Source: Halocaridina rubra
Taxonomy: Eukaryota > Arthropoda > Malacostraca > Decapoda > Atyidae
DNA length: 64,000 nt
NCBI GenBank assembly: GCA_037179515.1
Contig: JAXCGZ010005661.1
Span: forward strand, 260,001-324,000
Direction of reading: 5' to 3'
Shown here: piece after piece, positions 59,174-64,000 of the stretch
How the letters are laid out: the number at the start of each line of letters is the position of its first letter
Position numbering within the stretch: position 1 is the stretch's first letter
Notes under the pieces: model-generated
The model's database searches: none
What the model saw: only the letters and a program-made list of their open reading frames with translations
What the model was told of the DNA's origin: nothing
Program-made: the position numbers and the translations under genes

Positions 59174-59175
<2 letters not shown>
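58556..59175 (-). repeat. Rep-A copy 4 (minus), interrupted by a second Rep-A tail (plus)
   Basis: The minus-strand head lies at 59085-59175 and its continuation at 58556-58866. Between them (58867-59063) is a + strand 5'-truncated Rep-A tail ending GGCCCGTCCTGGTGTCACAA and (GAA)n/A11. Confidence 0.65.
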
Positions 59176-59481
<306 letters not shown>

Positions 59482-59856
59482 TTATATATTATGTGATACT
59501 GGGACGGACAATGAAAATTGTTCTCATTTGGCCCGGGCACCAATAAAACACTAAAACAGCAAACAAACAAACAAACAAACAAACAAAAACATTTATTTCC
59601 ATTTTGTACAATGGTTATTCAACATTAATAGTAACTTATAAGTAGACATGTAATTAAACTAACAAATAAGAGGGTTAGACATATAGTTAAATTAAATGTA
59701 GCTTTCATAGAAAATAATAATGCTGTAATAAAAATGTTACAATAATGTTAATAATAAAGTAGTAAGTATGCCACTAGATACAGGATCGTTATTATCGGCA
59801 TCATTTCCATATTTGTTTCCTTACAATGAGAATAATTAGTTCTTAATGAGCAGCAA

Positions 59857-61608
59857 CTATTTGTCCAAAAGAAAACTATATAGTTTGCCTTTGAAAGCTG
59901 TGAAAGAGGATGCATTTTTAAGATGCTCTGGAATATTATTCCATAGTGTTGGCCCTTTGATAGTGATCATCTTTGAACCTGCTTCTGTGTTTGTTCTGTG
60001 AATAAAGAGCTCACTGCTCTGTCTTGTGTTGGTTCCCCTTATATCCCTGACTGTTTTTAAATCAAATAGCCAGGTAGGATAATGATGGTCCAAAATTTTG
60101 AATACAAAAACATAAATAGCATAAGCGACCTTATTTTCTGCCCGCAGCCACCCAAGTTTATTGAGAGCTGGTGTGATGTGGTCATATTTTCTTATTCCTC
60201 CCAGGGCAACTCGAGCTGCAAAATTAATAAGCTTCTGTATTCTGTTTATCTGAGTCTTAGTGGTAGCTCCCCAAACAGTTGTGCAGTAATTAATGTGACT
60301 TAGGGCTAGAGATTCAACAACAGTTATTCGAGTGGTAGTCTCAAAATTGTCTTTTATACGTGATAAGTACATTAATGTTCCTGTAACCTTTTTGCATACT
60401 TTATCTATGTGGGAATCAAACAACATGTGGTTATCAAAGTGAATTCCTAGGTTTTTGACTGTTTTGCTAGGTGTGATAATATTGTCGCAAAAATTAATTG
60501 TTGTGTTTTCTGGAATTTGTGCTATGTGGAACCTTGAACCAATAAATATGCACTGTGTTTTACTTTCGTTAATTAACAGCCCAATTTCTTGGAAATAGGT
60601 TTTAATTTTTGACAGAGTGTTTTCTGCTCTTAAAGTTAGCTCTGGGAGATTATTAATATCACCACTAAGGAGTAGTTGAGTGTCATCTGCATATTGTACG
60701 ACTAGACAGTCAGAAATGAAAGAAGATAGATCATTTACGTAAATGGAGAAGAGGATAAGACCAAGTACTGATCCCTGTGGAACACCAAATGATACATTTT
60801 TTGGCACAGAGATAATGTTGTTAAGATGTATGGACTGTTTACGATTAGATAGATACTCGCTAAACCAGCTTGGATCAATATTTAAGTTAATACATTTACT
60901 TAAAAGAATTTCATGGTTTACACTGTCGAAGGCTTTTGATAAGTCTAATAATACGAGAAGAGATATTTTTTTCATATCTATATTATTATATATACTATTC
61001 GTAACTTTAAGCAGTGCAGTTTCCGTCGAAAGTTTCGGTCTGAAACCATGCTGGTTAATACTTATTATTCTATTTGATTCTAAATATGACATAAGTTGGC
61101 ATGCAACAATTTTTTCTAATATTTTAGAGAAAATGGGTAGGGGGGAAATGGGACGATAGTTTGTCACATCTTCTCTGTCCCCCTTTTTATGCAGAGGTAT
61201 TACATGTGCTATTTTCCAAGAGTCAGGAAACTTTTTAGTAACAATGGAAGTGTTCATAATAGTTAGAATATAGGATGCAATCACGGGTAGAGCATCTTTG
61301 ATGAACTGAAATGGTATACCATCTGAACCGTAAGAGCCAGAGTTTCTTAGGCTCTTTATGGTAAGAATTAGGGTAGCACAATCGATAGGAATAATCTTGA
61401 AGTACTCTCTTGTGTTTTCATTGGAAGAATTGTCATTTAAGCAATTACTCATATTCACTGAGTTGATGTTTTCTTGAGTTTTTTCATATGTATTTTTGTC
61501 AACGTTAGCAAAATAGTTATTAAAGTTTTCTGCTTTGTCTTTCAACTCCGTAATATTTTCATAACTTTCTGAGGTACTCTTTTCATTTGGTATCATGCTT
61601 CTTATCAC
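59857..61608 (-). CDS. LINE reverse transcriptase with C-terminal domain, 583-codon open frame
   Basis: RT blocks in order: GSYGSDGIPFQFIKDALP, NYRPISPLPIFSKILEKIV, NQHGFRPKLSTETALLKV, LLVLLDLSKAFDSVNHEILL, FGVPQGSVLGLILFSIYVND, VQYADDTQLLL (catalytic YADD), GLLINESKTQCIFIGS, then the thumb and a C-terminal domain with LSHINYCTTVWGATTKTQ, GPTLWNNIPEHLKN and FKGKLYSFLL. No stop in 583 codons, so this copy is recent. The frame continues upstream of this methionine to about 61720 (KDFYKKQFNDSRHDTAATWK). Confidence 0.9.
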   Translation of the reverse strand: MIRSMIPNEKSTSESYENITELKDKAENFNNYFANVDKNTYEKTQENINSVNMSNCLNDNSSNENTREYFKIIPIDCATLILTIKSLRNSGSYGSDGIPFQFIKDALPVIASYILTIMNTSIVTKKFPDSWKIAHVIPLHKKGDREDVTNYRPISPLPIFSKILEKIVACQLMSYLESNRIISINQHGFRPKLSTETALLKVTNSIYNNIDMKKISLLVLLDLSKAFDSVNHEILLSKCINLNIDPSWFSEYLSNRKQSIHLNNIISVPKNVSFGVPQGSVLGLILFSIYVNDLSSFISDCLVVQYADDTQLLLSGDINNLPELTLRAENTLSKIKTYFQEIGLLINESKTQCIFIGSRFHIAQIPENTTINFCDNIITPSKTVKNLGIHFDNHMLFDSHIDKVCKKVTGTLMYLSRIKDNFETTTRITVVESLALSHINYCTTVWGATTKTQINRIQKLINFAARVALGGIRKYDHITPALNKLGWLRAENKVAYAIYVFVFKILDHHYPTWLFDLKTVRDIRGTNTRQSSELFIHRTNTEAGSKMITIKGPTLWNNIPEHLKNASSFTAFKGKLYSFLLDK

Positions 61609-61711
61609 TTTCCATGTTGCTGCTGTATCATGTCTAGAGTCATTAAATTGTTTTTTGTAAAAGTCTTTTTTACTTACACTGATGAGAGATCTGACAAGTT
61701 TCTTTTCTGTT

Positions 61712-62436
61712 TTATAACGTTCTCGGAGTCATATCATATCTATTCATTTTTAGCTCTTTTTGTATTTGATTTCTGATTTGCATTGCCTCTTTGATGTCAT
61801 TTGTTAGCCAGGGGGCTGAGGGGCGGGTTATTTTTCTTGTTACAATGGGTGCACAACTATCTAAGCATTCAAGGAAGACTTTTGTTAGAATCTCAACCTG
61901 CAAATCGACGTTATCTGTGTATTTAATTCTATTAAGTGCATTTGTGTTGTTGATTAATGTTTCACAAAAGATATCAGGGGAGTAATTTTTTAGACACCGG
62001 AATGTCTTGAGGAGAGGCTTCCTTTTCGGCTTGTTTATGTTTAGCATAGCAATGTTGAGCTCGTGGTCTGCAATTGGGCAGGGAACTACGTCCCAATAGA
62101 GTATACTTTCCACTTTATTTGTTATTATCAGATCTATAAGAGTCCTAGAATTGGGGGTTATGCGGGTCGGTTTTGTCACTGTTTGTGTTAACTTCACAGT
62201 GTTGATCACCCTTTTCATTTTGTTATCTGCTGAGAGCAAGTCATCATTAAAATCACCAAGTATGTATATGGGTTTATGACGCACACAGATATTTCTGAAT
62301 GTTTCTAGTAGATGATTGAATGAACTGGTAGGTGCTTTAGGGTGACGGTAAACACACCCTACAATGAAAGATGGAAGTTTCTGATACTGCACAGTGATCC
62401 ATAAATCTTCGAGCTCCTCATTTTTTTGAACACGGC
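61712..62436 (-). CDS. LINE endonuclease domain fragment, frameshifted from its RT
   Basis: Reads LWITVQYQKLPSFIVGCVYR, KPIYILGDFNDDLLSADN (EEP catalytic block), SRTLIDLIITNKVESILYWD and CPIADHELNIAML (His block). It ends RYDMTPRTL-stop, where one missing base separates it from the RT frame. The open frame extends to 62521 but that part is foreign sequence. The first endonuclease motifs are missing. Confidence 0.82.
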
Positions 62437-62559
62437 AGAAATAAGAAAATGACAGGCTGAAAGAATAGTAAAAGTAACGAAGACCTAGAAATGTGGCAGG
62501 ATTAAGGCCCAGAAATGACAATTGATGAGCATTTTGAAGGAAGAAAGGTCATTAGAGCT

Positions 62560-62670
62560 TGAGAAGAAAGAAGGAGGAAGATAATTCCGGAATCTGAAGA
62601 TGGAAGGAAAGAAGCAATCACTGCGCCGACCAATCCACGAGTTACAAAACTCCAATCAGTGTGTTACATG
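62560..62670 (-). repeat. Small fragment of the FADD-type LINE C-terminus
   Basis: The minus strand, GTTTTGTAACTCGTGGATTG then GTCGGCGCAGTGATTGC, matches 32508-32550 of LINE copy 1 (TTTGTAGCTCGCGGATTGGT). Confidence 0.55.
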
Positions 62671-62694
62671 GCATCGCCAGTGGGGTAGGGATGT

Positions 62695-62985
62695 GTGTTC
62701 ATGTGTATTATTACCTAATTACCAATTTTTAATTAATTATAGTCACGGGAAAGGGCCCTATGCTCGTAACTCCCTGTCTTCTGGTCGGTTCCATTTTTAT
62801 ACTCACTTATCATATTTTCCCTTAAAACTTTGCATTGAGTTAGTATCAACTACCTCCTCATTTAGCGAATGCCAATCGTCACCTATTCTTACACTAAAAA
62901 AGTCCTTACATCCTGCAAAGAAGTATTCTTATGATGCTTCAGACTATGACCTCTAGGTTTAGAGCCAGCCATGACAAAATATTGC
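62695..62985 (-). repeat. CR1-like LINE 3' end fragment, left part of a split copy
   Basis: On the minus strand: TGGCTGGCTCTAAACCTAGA (compare GGCTCTAGAACTAGAGGTCA in copies A-C), the C-terminal codons, then a 3' UTR ending TAATTGGTAATTAGGTAATA. The rest of this copy is at 63432-63895. Confidence 0.7.
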
Positions 62986-62986
62986 A

Positions 62987-62989
<3 letters not shown>

Positions 62990-63071
<82 letters not shown>

Positions 63072-63100
63072 ATGTATGTGTGTATATATATATGTATGTA
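62990..63100. repeat. (TA)n(TG)n compound microsatellite
   Basis: A TA run to 63061, then GTGT, ATGTATGT and TATATATGT words. Confidence 0.97.
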
Positions 63101-63431
63101 CCTACTTATTATTCTAACCTGAAAATTGTTATTCTATATCTGCTTCAAATTGTCTGCAGTAGTACTGTTGAAAAGTGAAATGCAACTTAAATGATAGCAC
63201 TCAACAAGGGCTATTGAAAATATTGTCACAATGATTACTCTTCAAGTACTCTTCAATTATTACACTATATTTTATTATTAATTACTTGCTATGATATTTA
63301 AAATTAATTGCAAATTCTATTAGTATGTTATTTATACATAACCACATAGATTGTAATGTTATCAACTGCAATATGACTGGGAGTGCCCATGTGCACATGT
63401 CCCCATGTACAGTTATCTGAATAAATAATAA

Positions 63432-63895
63432 AAAAAAAAAATGATCACTATCCGCTGTCAAAGCCATGAAGGAATTTGAAAACCGTCGCCATATCTCCAT
63501 TCATTCATCTAGACTCGAGTGATGGTAAGTTTATTTCTCACAGCCTGTCCTTTTAACTAAGAATGAGTACTTCTGACACCAGTTTTGTGGCATGTCTTTG
63601 AAGTTTTCTTAACTTATTTATATGCTTTGTCAAGTGCGGATTCCAAAAGGATGTTGAATATTGAAGCCATGGCCTCACATAAGTTACGTAAATATTCCTG
63701 AACATATCGTCGTTCATGTGCCTGAAGGCTACCCTTACATTTGCTATGAAAGCACATGCTGCCCTTACTATGCCATTTATATGCATTTCCGGAGACAAAT
63801 CTGTCAATATGTTTACCCCTGGATCTCTCTCATTCTCTGTCTCTTGAAGTTCTACGCCTGGTATTGAGTACCCAAACTTGGGCCGTCTTGCATTT
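63432..63895 (-). pseudogene. CR1-like LINE fragment, right part of a split copy
   Basis: The minus strand reads ARRPKFGYSIPGVELQETEN, LSPEMHINGIVRAACAFIAN, NVRVAFRHMNDDMFRNIYVT and YVRPWLQYSTSFWNPHLTKH, matching copies A-C. It decays after LPSLES and stops near 63437 in GATCATTTTT. The intervening 62986-63431 is inserted sequence of unknown origin. Confidence 0.78.
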
Positions 63896-64000
63896 TTTTT
63901 TTTATGATTGTGACACCCGGACGGGCCAAAAAATAATAATAATAAAAAAAACTCATCGGGCCTGGGCACGAAGAATACATAAAGAGAAACAGAGATGGAG
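63896..64000 (-). repeat. Rep-A copy 5 (tail), cut by window end
   Basis: The minus-strand tail GGCCCGTCCGGGTGTCACAA and its A-rich end adjoin the CR1-like fragment. It runs off the window. Confidence 0.8.

Larger units (their letters stand above)
59562..62436 (-). mobile_element. Jockey/CR1-superfamily LINE, nearly complete from endonuclease to (TTTG)n tail
   Basis: On the minus strand: endonuclease part (62430 to 61715), one frameshift, RT and C-terminal domain (to 59857), then a 3' UTR ending AAATGGAAATAAATG and a (TTTG)n tail at 59562-59590. The 5' end is truncated within the endonuclease at about 62436, where an unrelated fragment adjoins. Confidence 0.85.

Overview
The window is a piece of a large, repeat-rich arthropod genome. 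A decapod crustacean is the best guess (inference), because one conserved animal gene with long introns sits among Penelope-like, CR1-like, RTE-like and other LINE copies, tRNA-derived SINEs, and very many (TA)n, (ATT)n, (CA)n and (GA)n tracts. Adding up the (TA)n tracts alone gives about 3.2 kb, or 5% of the window. No bacterial-type gene, rRNA, functional tRNA or CRISPR array is visible.

The one clear host gene is a nucleosome assembly protein 1 (NAP1/NAP1L) orthologue on the + strand. A promoter-like block at 1783-1830 carries adjoining E-box, E2F-like and YY1-like sites. A probable 5' UTR exon ends at 1869. Seven coding exons follow (6686-6889, 9514-9618, 10815-10990, 13241-13535, 13956-14103, 14213-14380, 22979-23082). 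They join in frame into a complete 399-residue histone chaperone ending in the prenylation-type box CKQQ. Its 8.6 kb last intron holds a head-to-head pair of Penelope-like copies.

Region by region: 1-1012 is a dispersed repeat (called Rep-A here) split by a 696 bp hAT-like element with a clean 8 bp target duplication. 1.8-23.3 kb is NAP1. 25.7-28.3 kb has a Rep-A copy, a 545 bp (TA)n array and a 1.27 kb TIR element with a TTA duplication. 30.5-40.8 kb is one jockey/CR1-superfamily LINE split open by about 8.4 kb of nested insertions: a LINE with a FADD reverse transcriptase, a SINE, and three head-to-tail CR1-like copies, one with ORF1 and ORF2. 40.9-41.2 kb may be the first exon of a second host gene. 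42.6-45.7 kb is a second FADD-type LINE. 45.8-51 kb holds three large palindromes. 51.3-55.3 kb has SINE units and a second Penelope-like element flanked by inverted copies of another repeat (Rep-B). 55.4-58.5 kb is an RTE-clade LINE interrupted by Rep-A. 59.6-62.4 kb is a nearly complete minus-strand jockey-type LINE. 62.5-64 kb is fragments.

The most unusual signal is a recurring head-to-head (inverted) architecture at the two Penelope-like elements and at four large palindromes. The palindromes of two different sequence families keep the same hairpin framework while the stem sequence changes on both sides. That pattern suggests a structured RNA resembling, but not matching, a hammerhead core.
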